64,000 nt of DNA from Novosphingobium sp. PP1Y (lineage in GTDB: Bacteria > Pseudomonadota > Alphaproteobacteria > Sphingomonadales > Sphingomonadaceae), in NCBI RefSeq assembly GCF_000253255.1, contig NC_015580.1, positions 899,001-963,000 of the forward strand, given 5' to 3'. The notes under the pieces were generated by a model. That model was not told the origin of the DNA and ran no database searches. It saw only the letters and a list, made by a program, of their open reading frames with translations. This document shows positions 53,332-62,785 of this stretch, piece by piece. The position numbers and the translations under genes are program-made. Positions within the stretch are counted from its first letter, which is position 1. Every line of letters starts with the position of its first letter.

Positions 53332-54498
53332 GTGGCGAACGCCCAACTAGTCATCACACCCGTTTCCGGCAAGGCCGAGATCAAGGCCTTCGTCGACGTT
53401 GCCTATCGTCTCAATGCGCAAGATCAAAATTGGGTGCCCAATCTGCGCATGGAAGAGCTCGAGAAGTTCACGCCCGGCAAGAATCCTTTCTTCGACCATG
53501 CCCGTTGCCAGTTGTTCCTGGCACGGCGCGAGGGCCGTATCGTCGGGCGCATATCGGCGCACATCGATGAACTGGCGCTGACCCTGCCGCTTGAGCAGGG
53601 CATGGGCCCGGGAACGGGCAACTGGGGCGCGATCGAGGCCGAGGACGAGGACGTCGCCCGCGCCCTTATCGAAACTGCCGAGAACTGGCTGCGCCAGCAA
53701 GGCATGACCCGCGTGCTGGCGCCCATGAACCTGTCCGTATGGGAAGAGCCCGGCCTGCAGGTTCGCGGCTTCGATCACCCGCCGATGGTGATGATGGCGC
53801 ACCACAATGCCGCTTATCAGCCGTGGATCGAGGGCGCGGGCTACGCGCTGGCGAAGACGCTCTACACCTACGATCTGGACGTGACCAGGCAGTTCCCGCC
53901 GCTGGTCCAGCGCATCGTCGCCTCGGGCGAAAAGAACGCCAAGATCCGCGTGCGCGAAGTCGATCTCAAGCGTTTCGACGAAGAAGCCGCGATCATCTGC
54001 GACATCCTCAACGATGCGTGGTCGGACAACTGGGGCTTCGTGCCCTTCACCGACCGGGAAATCGCCCATACCGGCAAGAAGCTGAAGCCGCTGGTCCATC
54101 CCAGCCTGATCCGCATTGCCGAGTACGAAGGCGAGCCGGTGGCCTTCATGATGACGCTGCCGGATCTCAACCAGGTGCAGAAGCGGATCAACGGCAAGAA
54201 GGGCAAGCCGTCGCTGCTCGGCTGGCTCAAGCTGGCCCTGTGGCTGCGCAAGCCCAAGCCGGCCGACATGCGCGTGCCGCTGATGGGCGTACGCAAGAAG
54301 CTGCAGTCCTCGCGCCTTGCCAGCCAGCTCGCTTTCATGATGATCGAGTACATCCGGCGTTCCGCGACCCAGATGTTCGATTCGCAGCGAGGCGAGATCG
54401 GCTGGATCCTCGAAGACAACCAGGGGATGGTCGCGATCGCCGATGCCATCGACAGCAAGGTGAACCGGGAATACGCGATCTACGAAAAGGCGCTGTGA
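53332..54498 (+). CDS. GNAT-like acyltransferase family protein (YghO-like)
   Basis: A 388-residue protein with LRMEELEKFTPGKNPFFDHARCQLFLARREGRIVGRISA at the front and a GNAT-type fold further on (PSLIRIAEYEGEPVAFMMTLPDLN). It resembles the YghO group of uncharacterised GNAT-like proteins. The start is GTG 53332 after a GGCAGGA motif. Biological role unknown. Confidence 0.75.
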   Translation: MANAQLVITPVSGKAEIKAFVDVAYRLNAQDQNWVPNLRMEELEKFTPGKNPFFDHARCQLFLARREGRIVGRISAHIDELALTLPLEQGMGPGTGNWGAIEAEDEDVARALIETAENWLRQQGMTRVLAPMNLSVWEEPGLQVRGFDHPPMVMMAHHNAAYQPWIEGAGYALAKTLYTYDLDVTRQFPPLVQRIVASGEKNAKIRVREVDLKRFDEEAAIICDILNDAWSDNWGFVPFTDREIAHTGKKLKPLVHPSLIRIAEYEGEPVAFMMTLPDLNQVQKRINGKKGKPSLLGWLKLALWLRKPKPADMRVPLMGVRKKLQSSRLASQLAFMMIEYIRRSATQMFDSQRGEIGWILEDNQGMVAIADAIDSKVNREYAIYEKAL

Positions 54499-54609
54499 TC
54501 CGGTCGTCGGGGCCGGCTTCCAGATTTTCTTAACGGGCGGCGGACTACCCTCGTGCGGCGAGGCATGCCTCTGGGGCATGCCGCGATCGCGGAAGGCGGG
54601 TCGTTGAAG

Positions 54610-55548
54610 ATGAAGTACAGGTCCTGGCTGGTCGTCCCGGGCAGCAGCGAGAAACGGCTGGGCCTTGCCATGGGCACCGGGGCGGATGTGGTCGTTGTCG
54701 ATCTTGCCGATACCGTGCCCGATGCGGCAAGGCGCGAGGCGCGCGCCATGGCGTGCGAGTGGCTCTCGGTACACCGCCGTAATCTGCTCGAACACCGGCA
54801 GATGGGACGCTGGGTGCGCATCAACGCGCTCGATTCGGGGTTATCGCGCGACGACCTTCTGGCGGTCATGCCCGGCGCGCCGGACGGCATCATCCTTCCC
54901 GGAGCGACCGGCCCGGAAGCGGTCCGCCAACTTGCCAGCGAAATCTACGAGCTGGAGCAGGCAAACGGCATCGCCGCCAACTCGGTGCGGATCATGCCCG
55001 TCGCCGGCGACAGCCCGCGCGGCCTGTTCGGCATGGCGCAATATCTCGATACGCCGCACCAGCGCCTGTTCGGCCTGACGTGGAGCGTCGCGGGCCTCGG
55101 TGTCGCCATGGGTTGCAGTCTCCTGCACGGCGTCGAAGGCGAGCGGAGCGATGCGGCGCGCCTGGTGCGGGCGCAGACGCTTCTCACTGCGCATGCCAGC
55201 AGAACCGTCGCCGTGGATGCGCCTTTCGAGCGTTTCGAGGACGATCACGGGCTTGCAAGAGCTGCGCAGCAGGCGCGCGCCGATGGATTTGCCGGGATGT
55301 TCGCGATCCACCCGGGACAGGTGGCGACGATCAATGCCGCATTCACCCCGAACGGGGAGGAACTGGCACAGGCCCGCGAGATCCTCGCCCTCTTTTCGGC
55401 AAACCCGGATCAGGCTTCACTGCCGCATCGGGGCCGGATGATCGACCGCACGCACCTGGCCATGGCGCGGCAAGCAATCGATGCGGCCGGCGAAGGTGAT
55501 AATGCTGCCGAGGGGCAGCGCCTCTCGGCCCTGCTGCGTCCGGCTTAG
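54610..55548 (+). CDS. HpcH/HpaI aldolase / CitE-like CoA-ester lyase
   Basis: A 312-residue TIM-barrel protein. Features are YRSWLVVPGSSEKRLG at the start, VVVVDLADTVP with the metal-binding acid, RWVRINALDSGLSRDDLL, and GMFAIHPGQVATINAAF near the end. The family includes the CitE beta subunit, malyl-CoA lyase and stand-alone CitE enzymes. No other citrate lyase genes are nearby, so a stand-alone role is likely. Confidence 0.83.
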   Translation: MKYRSWLVVPGSSEKRLGLAMGTGADVVVVDLADTVPDAARREARAMACEWLSVHRRNLLEHRQMGRWVRINALDSGLSRDDLLAVMPGAPDGIILPGATGPEAVRQLASEIYELEQANGIAANSVRIMPVAGDSPRGLFGMAQYLDTPHQRLFGLTWSVAGLGVAMGCSLLHGVEGERSDAARLVRAQTLLTAHASRTVAVDAPFERFEDDHGLARAAQQARADGFAGMFAIHPGQVATINAAFTPNGEELAQAREILALFSANPDQASLPHRGRMIDRTHLAMARQAIDAAGEGDNAAEGQRLSALLRPA

Positions 55549-55559
55549 CTGAGTCCGGT

Positions 55560-55886
55560 TTATTCGGCCTGCGGAGCGGGCTGCGCCGTTTCGGCGGCCG
55601 TTGCTTCCTGTGCGGCGGCCTGCGCCTCTTCGGCTGCGTCCGTGGCCTGTGCACTTGCCGGTCTGGGCCCGGTATCGCCGCTTGCCGCCGCTTCCGGATT
55701 GGCCAGCGGGGACTGCGAGCGAACCGTGTCGTAAGGCAGCATGTCGTCGGTCACGGAGCGCGGCAGCAATTTTTCGCCCGCAGCCTCCTTCGGGGCAGGG
55801 GCATTGTCCTTGCAGCCGCCCAGGCTCGACACTGCGGCGCCGGCGATCGAGAGGGCCGTCCAGAACTTCAAATGCCGGTGCATCAT
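55560..55886 (-). CDS. Small lipoprotein with Ala/Gln/Glu-rich tail
   Basis: A 108-residue predicted lipoprotein. Signal sequence with lipobox SSLGGC (Cys25). The last 45 residues are low-complexity, rich in Ala, Glu and Gln. Its start overlaps the lipB stop (ATGA), so it is probably cotranscribed with lipB. Function unknown. Confidence 0.7.
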   Translation of the reverse strand: MMHRHLKFWTALSIAGAAVSSLGGCKDNAPAPKEAAGEKLLPRSVTDDMLPYDTVRSQSPLANPEAAASGDTGPRPASAQATDAAEEAQAAAQEATAAETAQPAPQAE

Positions 55887-56581
55887 TCATGGGTCTCCGG
55901 TTTGCCGTCGGCGGGCGGGCAGGGACGTTCAAGCGCAGCAAGGAAGGAATCGGCCCTTGCGATCAGCGCCTTGTCCCATGTGTCGAAATCGACGTCATGA
56001 CCAAGCCGCGCAAGGCTGGTAATGCCGAATTCCTCGATACCGCAAGGCACGATGCCGGTGAAATGCGACAAGTCGGGGCGGATGTTCACGGCAAATCCGT
56101 GCATCGTTACCCATTTGCGGATGCGCACGCCGATCGCGCCGATCTTCGCCTCGCGCCCGTCGATGTCCTGAGTCCAGATCCCGATACGGCCCTCGCTCCG
56201 GAAACCCTCTATGCCGAAGTCGCGCAGGGTGTCGATAACCCAACCTTCCACGGCATGGACGAAACCGCGCGCGTCGCGGGCGCGCTTCTTCAGGTCGAGC
56301 AGGATATAGCCGACCCGCTGGCCCGGGCCGTGATAGGTATAGCGCCCGCCGCGCCCGGCCTCGACCACCTCGAAGCGCGGGTCGAGCAGTTCGGCGGAGG
56401 CCGCGCTGGTTCCTGCGGTATAGACCGGCGGATGTTCCAGCAGCCAGACCAGCTCGCGCGCCTCGCCCGCAGCGATAGCGGCATTGCGTACCTGCATTTC
56501 CTCCAGCGCGGCGCGATAGGGCACCGGCTCGCGGCTCACCCGCAGTTCGATATCACCGGGAAGCGTGTCTGGGATCGTCAT
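55883..56581 (-). CDS. lipB: Octanoyl-ACP:protein octanoyltransferase
   Basis: A 232-residue enzyme that moves octanoyl groups to lipoyl domains. Key segments: LVWLLEHPPVYTAGTSA, RGGRYTYHGPGQRVGYILLDL and AKIGAIGVRIRKWVTMHGFAVN with the catalytic Lys. The catalytic Cys is in IVPCGIEEFGITSL. ATG 56581 is preferred over the TTG at 56617. Confidence 0.93.
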   Translation of the reverse strand: MTIPDTLPGDIELRVSREPVPYRAALEEMQVRNAAIAAGEARELVWLLEHPPVYTAGTSAASAELLDPRFEVVEAGRGGRYTYHGPGQRVGYILLDLKKRARDARGFVHAVEGWVIDTLRDFGIEGFRSEGRIGIWTQDIDGREAKIGAIGVRIRKWVTMHGFAVNIRPDLSHFTGIVPCGIEEFGITSLARLGHDVDFDTWDKALIARADSFLAALERPCPPADGKPETHE

Positions 56582-56661
56582 GCCGCGTTGCGTGGCGGCA
56601 TTCCCTGCGGTTATCAAGTGCCTTTAGGCTGGCGCCTGTGCGACGGCATGCGGAGTAGAAC

Positions 56662-57477
56662 ATGAATTTCGACAGCAATCTTGCCTGGAAGCAGGCCTCG
56701 GGTGCGGTTTCGGCCAATCGCGAGGTCGTCCTTGCGCTTGCCGGCGTGTTCTTCATGTTGCCGCAGCTTGCCTTCGCGATCTTCTTTCCGCAGCCCGAAC
56801 CGGCTGCGGGGATGAGTGAGCAGCAGATGGTCCAGATGGTCACGGCTTACTACAGCTCGATCATGCCCATGCTGATTCCGATGGCGCTGATACAGGCTCT
56901 CGGCACATTGGCGCTGCTGCGGCTTCTCGACGGGAGCAGGCGGCCCACGGTGGGAGAGGCGATAAAGGGCGGATTGCGCGGGGTCGTCCCCTACTTGCTC
57001 GCGCAGCTGATCAGCGGTTTCGTCCTCGCACTCGTCGCATTGGCCGTGATCGGCCTGTTGGGCGCCCTTGCAGGAATGGCCGGAATGTTCGTGGGCGTTG
57101 CCATCGTGGCCGCGATCACCGTCTTCGTGGCGGTGCGGCTCTCGCTGACGGCGGCTGTCGTCGCGGTTGAGCAGGCCACCAATCCGATTGCGGCGCTGTC
57201 GCGCTCCTGGAACCTGACCGCTGGAAATACCACGCGCCTGCTGACCTTCTACGGCCTGTTCATCGTCGCGTTCATCGTCCTGCTGATCATGGTCAATGTC
57301 CTGATCGGCATTCCCCTGGCGCTGCTGGCGTCCGATCATGTTGCCATGATCGTGGAGGCGCTGGTCGGTTCGGCCCTCAGTGCGCTGATGGCGCTCTATC
57401 TCGTGGCGATCATCGCTGCGAGCCATCGCCAGCTTGCCGGGAACACTCCTGAGGCGGATAGCGCGCCGTTCATCTGA
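56662..57477 (+). CDS. Glycerophosphodiester-type multi-pass membrane protein
   Basis: A 271-residue protein with about six predicted membrane segments and short hydrophilic loops, including EAIKGGLRGVVPYLLAQLIS and NPIAALSRSWNLTAGNTTRLL. The spacing fits the membrane domain found next to glycerophosphodiester phosphodiesterase or UPF0259 proteins, but a soluble catalytic domain is absent. No function is supported. Confidence 0.6.
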   Translation: MNFDSNLAWKQASGAVSANREVVLALAGVFFMLPQLAFAIFFPQPEPAAGMSEQQMVQMVTAYYSSIMPMLIPMALIQALGTLALLRLLDGSRRPTVGEAIKGGLRGVVPYLLAQLISGFVLALVALAVIGLLGALAGMAGMFVGVAIVAAITVFVAVRLSLTAAVVAVEQATNPIAALSRSWNLTAGNTTRLLTFYGLFIVAFIVLLIMVNVLIGIPLALLASDHVAMIVEALVGSALSALMALYLVAIIAASHRQLAGNTPEADSAPFI

Positions 57478-57612
57478 GCGGGCGCTGCAGCCCTTCGCCA
57501 TGGCCGTGGCAGGCCGGACCGTGACCGGACGGTGACGGCGCAGGGCTTATCGCCCCAGCAAAGAGGGCGATGCCGGTTGGTGGAATGAATAGCGGGGAAG
57601 CGCGCGAGGGCC

Positions 57613-58251
57613 TCAGCCCTCGTCTTCGTCCTTCCAGCCCCAGTAGAGGAAGCAGGGCGGCACGTTTATCGCTTCCATGCCGTTGTCGATCCGCTTGAAG
57701 TGGCGCGCCATGAAATCGCGTGCACGCGGCGTGAACTGGTACACCAGGAACGCGCCGCCCTTGCGGATCACGCGGTGCGTCGCCGCGGCAATGGCGGGGC
57801 CGACGCCGTCGGGCAGGGTTGAGAAGGGCAGGCCGGACAATACGTAATCCGCCTTTTCGAAACCGTGCGCCTTGACGATTTCCTCGACGTCCGCAGCCGA
57901 ACCCAGCACGGCCTTGAAGCGGCTGTCGCTGATGTTCTTGCGCAAGTACTCGATGAAGAGCGGGTTGGTGTCGATCACGATCAGCATGCCGTCGCGCGGC
58001 AGACGATCGAGGACCGGCTGGCAGAAGGTGCCGACGCCCGGGCCATACTCGACGAAGAGCTTGCAGTTCGCCCAGTCGACCGGCTTGAGCATGCGGTTGA
58101 TGGTGAATCGCGACGACGGGACAATCGAGCCGACCATCACCGGATTGCGCAGGAACCCTTCGATGAAGACGCCCCATGGTCCGAGGGACCGCTTGATTTT
58201 CCGCTTCAACTTCTGGGGCAGTGCCTCACGGGCAAGCTCTGTGCTGGTCAT
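57613..58251 (-). CDS. PmtA-like SAM-dependent methyltransferase
   Basis: A 212-residue class I methyltransferase. The SAM-binding motif I is LFVEYGPGVGTFCQPVLDR, with VIDTNPLFIEYLRKNI downstream. FEKADYVLSGLPFSTLPDG and GGAFLVYQFTP are as in phosphatidylethanolamine N-methyltransferases. It may make phosphatidylcholine precursors; other small lipids are possible. ATG 58251 is chosen over TTG 58296. Confidence 0.8.
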   Translation of the reverse strand: MTSTELAREALPQKLKRKIKRSLGPWGVFIEGFLRNPVMVGSIVPSSRFTINRMLKPVDWANCKLFVEYGPGVGTFCQPVLDRLPRDGMLIVIDTNPLFIEYLRKNISDSRFKAVLGSAADVEEIVKAHGFEKADYVLSGLPFSTLPDGVGPAIAAATHRVIRKGGAFLVYQFTPRARDFMARHFKRIDNGMEAINVPPCFLYWGWKDEDEG

Positions 58252-58345
58252 GCTGGCGGAAGCTCTCGCATTGTTGTCGTCATTTTTGTGCAGCAAAGTC
58301 GGTGGCAGATTCCACTGACCTTTGCAAGTTAACGACCCTGTAGGG

Positions 58346-58690
58346 TCAGAGAATTTCGTGGACCTTGTCTTGCGGACGGCACAGCCTGACGCCCTTGTCG
58401 GTCTCCACCAGGGGGCGTTCGATCAGGATCGGTTCGGCGGCCATGGCGTCGAGCACGGCCTTGGCATCGGCATCGGGCAGCCCGCGTTCGGCGGCGTCGG
58501 TGCCGCGCATGCGCAGGCCTTCCTGCGGCGTGATCCCGGCATCCTTGTACAGTTGCGCCAGCTTGGCAGCGCTCGGCGGATTCTTGAGATATTCGATCAC
58601 CTCGACTTCGACGCCCGGGGTTTCCTCGAGCACGGCGAGGGTCTTGCGCGAGGTGCCGCACTTGGGGTTGTGCCAGATGGTCGCCTTCAT
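58346..58690 (-). CDS. arsC: ArsC-family arsenate reductase (glutaredoxin type)
   Basis: A 114-residue thioredoxin-fold protein starting MKATIWHNPKCGTSRKTLAVL, with the N-terminal catalytic Cys11, EVIEYLKNPPS and the C-terminal ILIERPLVETDKGVRLCRP. This is the ArsC/YfgD group. No arsenic transporter or regulator lies nearby, so the physiological substrate is uncertain. Confidence 0.88.
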   Translation of the reverse strand: MKATIWHNPKCGTSRKTLAVLEETPGVEVEVIEYLKNPPSAAKLAQLYKDAGITPQEGLRMRGTDAAERGLPDADAKAVLDAMAAEPILIERPLVETDKGVRLCRPQDKVHEIL

Positions 58691-58703
58691 GGCCTTCTCC
58701 TGA

Positions 58704-59285
58704 TTAATTCTGGGGTGTGTCGGTGGCGGTGCCGGTGTCCGCGGAAGCGGCTGCAGACGCCAGCGCGGGAACGGCCCGCGCAGCGTCTTCGGCGGTGATG
58801 CCCGGTGCCGGCGCGGCGCTGATCGTCTCTTCGCGGCGCATGACCCGCCCGGCGCGCTGCACCGCACGCACGAGCCGCGGATAGACGCCGCAGCGGCACA
58901 AGTTGGAGATCGCCCGCTTGATTTCCGCTTCGTCCGGATCGGGATTGCGCGCCAGCAGGGCGGCGGCGTTGATGACGATGCCCGGGGTGCAGAACCCGCA
59001 CTGGATCGCCTGTTCGGCAACGAGGGCCTGTTGCACCGGATGCGAACGGTCGTCCGAAAGGCCTTCGATGGTCTTGACGAAGCGGCCTTCGCACTCGGCA
59101 ATGGTGATGAGGCAAGACCGCAGCGGCGAGCCGTCGACCAGCACCGTGCAGGCCCCGCAATCGCCGACTCCGCAGCCGTACTTGGTGCCGGTAAGATTGG
59201 CAGCGTCGCGCAGCGCCCACAGCAGGGGCGTCTGCGGATCCATCTCGAATTCGACCGGCCGGTCGTTGACGGTCATGCGCGACAT
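58704..59285 (-). CDS. [2Fe-2S] subunit of a molybdenum hydroxylase (IorA-like)
   Basis: A 193-residue protein with two 2Fe-2S clusters. Cluster 1 ligands are in KYGCGVGDCGACTVLVDG; cluster 2 in QCGFCTPGIVINAAALL and ISNLCRCGVYPRLVRAV. A 40-residue Ala/Thr-rich tail follows. The catalytic molybdopterin subunit is not in the window on either side, so the gene is either split from its partner or an orphan. Confidence 0.85.
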   Translation of the reverse strand: MSRMTVNDRPVEFEMDPQTPLLWALRDAANLTGTKYGCGVGDCGACTVLVDGSPLRSCLITIAECEGRFVKTIEGLSDDRSHPVQQALVAEQAIQCGFCTPGIVINAAALLARNPDPDEAEIKRAISNLCRCGVYPRLVRAVQRAGRVMRREETISAAPAPGITAEDAARAVPALASAAASADTGTATDTPQN

Positions 59286-59348
59286 CGGGCTTCCTTATGC
59301 GCTGGAGGCGCGAAGGGCCAGAGCCTGTCGCAAGCCGTTGGTGAAAGC

Positions 59349-61412
59349 CTAGCGGAAACCGACGCGCAGCCCCGCCCAGACGGTGCGCGGCGTGCCCAGG
59401 TCGATGGAACCGGACTGATTGCGCGTGACGATGGTCTCGTCGGTGAGATTCTCGCCCCGCAGCACCACCGAGACGAGCGGCATGACGGGAACCTTCACAT
59501 AGGCATCGAGCGTGGTGGCCGCGGGCAGAGCCTGCGTTTCCTGGTCGTCCTCGAACTGGCGGCCGACGTGGCGCACTGTCGCCGCAATGCGCCAGCCCGG
59601 CTTGGGCAGCCACGCGATGGTGCCACTCGCCGCAAGCTTGGGAACCTGCGAGGGGCGCATGCCGTCGAGGTCGGCCTGGATGCCGCTTGCCTCGACCTGG
59701 GAATCGGTCCAGCTCAGCGAGCCGTCGAACTCCACTTGCCCGAGGTGGAGGGCTGCGGTCCCCTCCAGCCCGCGCGCGCGGATTGCATCGACGTTCTGGC
59801 GCTGGCGCAGGTTACCGTCATCGGAAATGGTGACATTGGCGATGGCGTTCTTGAGCTTGTTGTCGAACGCAGTCAGCGACAGGGTCAGGGCCTCGAACGG
59901 CCGGGTGTCGACACCCACTTCGTAACCGCGCAGCTTTTCCGGCCTGAGCGCGGCATTGGCCTGCGTCTCCACCGGGAAGACGACGAAGGGGCGGTAGAGT
60001 TCGTTCAACGTGGGCAGGCGCATGCCGGTATAGGCGGCTGCGCGCAGGGCAAGGGCTTCGCTGGCGTGCCAGACGAAGCCGCCGCGCACATTGCCGGTCC
60101 AGCCTGAACGGTCGGCGAAGGCCGTGTCCTCGTTGACCGCGCCGCTGGGCGTGATTTCGCGGTAGAATCCATTGCGGATCGTCCAGCGGTCAGCGCGCCC
60201 GCCCGCAGTCAGGACGAGATTGCCGAGCGTCCAGTCGTCCTCGACGTAGAAGCCGACGTCGGACTGATCACCGCCGGCCCGGCGGATCGCGGTGCGCGCG
60301 CCGGTGAAAGTGCTGTAGGGCATTTCCAGCAGTCGCCCTTCAGTCAGGCGGACATCCGCGCCCATGCGCAGGACATGCGCGTCGCCGACCGGGGGGCGAA
60401 GCTCGAACTTGCCGCCGACCGCCGTCGTCGGGGTCTTGGCCTGATCCAGCGCCTTCACGAAGCGTGTCGAGCTGATCACGACATTCGAAAAGTCCTGCGC
60501 TTGGACATAACCCAGAATGTCGAACTGCCAATCGCCCCGGCCGACCAGACGCAGCGAAGCCTGTTGGCCGGACGACGTCGAATCCGCTCCCTTGAAGCGC
60601 AAGGTGCGCTGGTCGTCATAGGCCATGGCCGAGGCCTGCAGCTCGACGGTGTCGTTGAGCGGAGCCACGCCGCGCAGGCTGGCCGACCAGCTGTCATAGG
60701 CCGCCCGTGCCGAAGCATCGACGCGCTGCGACCTGGGCGTTGTCCAGAAACCCTGGCCGCGGTCCCATTGGACGCTGGCGACGAGGAAGCCTGCTCCGAG
60801 ATCGGGCGCGATCGTTGCCGAAGTCTGCGTCTCTCCGCGGTCGTTGACGAGGGCGAGAGCCTGCAGCGGCCCCATGTCGCGCGGCCCGGCACTGGTCAGT
60901 TCGATCGTACCCGATACCGCGCCGGTGCCGAAGGCGCCCGCGCCGCCGCCGCGGGTCACGCGGATCGAGGCGAGCCGGTCGGGCGCGAGGGCGCTGAGGG
61001 GGATGTAGCCGAAGAAGGGATTGGCAATCGGTACACCGTCGAGCAGGACCAGCGTGCGGCTGGAAGCATTGCCGCCGAGCGCGCGCAGGGTCACGCCTTG
61101 TGCCGAAGGGTTGGACGAGCGGCTGTCCGACCGGCGGAACTGCTGGAACCCGGCGATGGAGGAAAGCACGTCCTCAATCCGGCCCGATGCACTGGTCACG
61201 ATCTGGTCGCGTGCGATGGTCTCGACGTCGTAGGCCGGCGTCGCGGGGCTTTCCTCCAGCCCGCGTCCGGTCACGACGATGGGTGTGTCCGGGCCGCCGC
61301 CGGAATCCGCGGCATGAGCCGGCAGCGTGGAGATGATCGCGGCGGCGATGACCAGTGAAGTGCTTGCAAGATAACGAATTCGATTATGTGCCATGCGCGC
61401 TTGGATAGCCAT
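59349..61412 (-). CDS. TonB-dependent outer-membrane receptor
   Basis: A 687-residue receptor. The signal peptide ends PAHA (about residue 34). A plug domain follows, with TPIVVTGRGLEESPATPAY, SSNPSAQGVTLRALGGNASSRTLVLLDGVPIANPFFG and TRGGGAGAFGTGAVSG. The rest forms the 22-strand barrel and ends in VGLRVGFR-like aromatic strands. The ligand (iron chelate, cobalamin or a nutrient) cannot be read from the sequence. No cobalamin riboswitch is visible upstream. ATG 61394 is an alternative start. Confidence 0.88.
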   Translation of the reverse strand: MAIQARMAHNRIRYLASTSLVIAAAIISTLPAHAADSGGGPDTPIVVTGRGLEESPATPAYDVETIARDQIVTSASGRIEDVLSSIAGFQQFRRSDSRSSNPSAQGVTLRALGGNASSRTLVLLDGVPIANPFFGYIPLSALAPDRLASIRVTRGGGAGAFGTGAVSGTIELTSAGPRDMGPLQALALVNDRGETQTSATIAPDLGAGFLVASVQWDRGQGFWTTPRSQRVDASARAAYDSWSASLRGVAPLNDTVELQASAMAYDDQRTLRFKGADSTSSGQQASLRLVGRGDWQFDILGYVQAQDFSNVVISSTRFVKALDQAKTPTTAVGGKFELRPPVGDAHVLRMGADVRLTEGRLLEMPYSTFTGARTAIRRAGGDQSDVGFYVEDDWTLGNLVLTAGGRADRWTIRNGFYREITPSGAVNEDTAFADRSGWTGNVRGGFVWHASEALALRAAAYTGMRLPTLNELYRPFVVFPVETQANAALRPEKLRGYEVGVDTRPFEALTLSLTAFDNKLKNAIANVTISDDGNLRQRQNVDAIRARGLEGTAALHLGQVEFDGSLSWTDSQVEASGIQADLDGMRPSQVPKLAASGTIAWLPKPGWRIAATVRHVGRQFEDDQETQALPAATTLDAYVKVPVMPLVSVVLRGENLTDETIVTRNQSGSIDLGTPRTVWAGLRVGFR

Positions 61413-61513
61413 AACCGAGATACTTGCAAGTTATTGACGAGAACAGTGGAACTCGCTGAAACTTTCGGTTAGTTACCCCGGTGTGACCCGCTTGGTTTAT
61501 TTCCGAGACGGGC

Positions 61514-61547
61514 GCGCCGGCTCCCTTCGGGGGGAGGGAGCCGGCGC
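61514..61547. terminator. Hairpin between two divergent genes
   Basis: GCGCCGGCTCCC and GGGAGCCGGCGC, 12-bp perfect arms with a 10-nt loop. Its position upstream of both the TonB receptor and yqgE is odd for a terminator. It may be a leader attenuator or the end of a short unannotated transcript. Confidence 0.45.
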
Positions 61548-61644
61548 TTCAAGGCCCCTTCATCATCATCTTCAGATGCGCCGGATCGACCCTTTGGGTG
61601 CCGATCCTGCTTGCCGGGCCTGCCCAAGGGCGTAGAATTGCCTT

Positions 61645-62205
61645 GTGACTGAAGAACAATATCTTTCCGGCCGCATTCTGCTGGCCATGCCGGGCATGTT
61701 CGATCCCCGTTTCGAGCGCTCGGTCAACGTGATGTGCGTTCATGACGAAAACGGGGCGCTCGGTATCGGCATCGGTCAGGTCCGCGAAGGCGTGACTTTC
61801 CATGACGTCCTGAACGAGCTGGGCATCGATCCCGGCGCTGCGCCCGACCGTGCGGTCTGTAACGGCGGGCCGGTCGAGCCGGGGCGGGGCTTCGTGCTCC
61901 ATTCCACCGATTGGGGCGGATCAGACACGATTGCGGTTCAGCCGCTCTGTGCACTCTCGGCCTCGATGGAAGTGCTGCGCGCCATAGCCGAGGGACGCGG
62001 GCCGAGCCGCTGGCTGATGGCGCTTGGCTATGCGGGGTGGGGCGCCGGGCAACTGGAAGGCGAAATGCGCCACCACGGCTGGTATGCGGCCGACCCGCAT
62101 CCCGAAGTCTTGTTCGATACGCCCGTGGATGAGCGGTGGAACGCGACCTGGCAGGCCGAGGGCATCGATCCCGCGCTGCTGTCTAACGCTACCGGGCAGG
62201 CCTGA
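61645..62205 (+). CDS. yqgE: YqgE/AlgH family protein (UPF0301)
   Basis: A 186-residue protein starting with GTG. The family signature is LSGRILLAMPGMFDPRFERSVNVMCVHDENGALGIGI, then CNGGPVEPGRGFVLHSTDWGG and WLMALGYAGWGAGQLEGEMRHHGW. The molecular function of this family is not established. Confidence 0.92.
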   Translation: MTEEQYLSGRILLAMPGMFDPRFERSVNVMCVHDENGALGIGIGQVREGVTFHDVLNELGIDPGAAPDRAVCNGGPVEPGRGFVLHSTDWGGSDTIAVQPLCALSASMEVLRAIAEGRGPSRWLMALGYAGWGAGQLEGEMRHHGWYAADPHPEVLFDTPVDERWNATWQAEGIDPALLSNATGQA

Positions 62206-62212
62206 CGCGGCC

Positions 62213-62785
62213 TCAGCCCGGTTCGGTCCGCCTCAATTGCGCCAGGTCTGCAGGAGTGTCGACATCGGCGTGAATCGCCGGGTCCGTGCAATCGACGAAG
62301 ACAACGTCGGGGCGCTGTCGCAGCAGCTTGCCTGCGCCCTGATCGCCCGTGAGCCCGGCAATCGCCGGATAGGCGCGGGCGGAAAGCAGTACCGGATGGC
62401 CGGGGCGGCCGCCCTCGCGCGGCATGGCGGCAAAGCCGTCGCCGATCGCGTGGGCGAGACGCTCGGCAATTTCGTGCGGGATGCGCGGCATGTCGCCAAG
62501 GAAGACGAAGGCGCCATCGGCCTCGGCGGCGGCAGCGATGCCTGCCTGCAGGGACTGCGAGAGGGAGGTGCTGGCGATGCGCACGATTTCGACGGGCGGC
62601 GAACCTTCCCAGGTGCCGGTTTCGAGGCCGCGACGAGCGACGACGATGACGCGGCTGACCGGCGCCGCGCGCGCTGCACGGATGGCATGGAACAGGAGCG
62701 GCTCGCCATTGAACGGAGCAGAGAGCTTGTCGCTGCCGAAACGCATCGCCGATCCGGCCGCGAGGACCAGCGCGACGCGGGTCAT
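62213..62785 (-). CDS. MocA-like molybdopterin nucleotidyltransferase family protein
   Basis: A 190-residue NTP transferase. The loop is LVLAAGSAMRFGSDKLSAPFNG, with FVFLGDMPRIPHEIAERL and REGGRPGHPVLLSARAYP after it. The family attaches CMP or another nucleotide to molybdopterin, or acts in sugar nucleotide synthesis. It overlaps the XdhC gene by 4 nt, which favours the molybdenum role. Confidence 0.82.
   Translation of the reverse strand: MTRVALVLAAGSAMRFGSDKLSAPFNGEPLLFHAIRAARAAPVSRVIVVARRGLETGTWEGSPPVEIVRIASTSLSQSLQAGIAAAAEADGAFVFLGDMPRIPHEIAERLAHAIGDGFAAMPREGGRPGHPVLLSARAYPAIAGLTGDQGAGKLLRQRPDVVFVDCTDPAIHADVDTPADLAQLRRTEPG

Noticed and set aside
61413..61513. Possible cobalamin riboswitch ahead of the TonB-dependent receptor
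   Set aside because: No B12-box-like conserved sequence and the leader is too short; only a plain hairpin is present.
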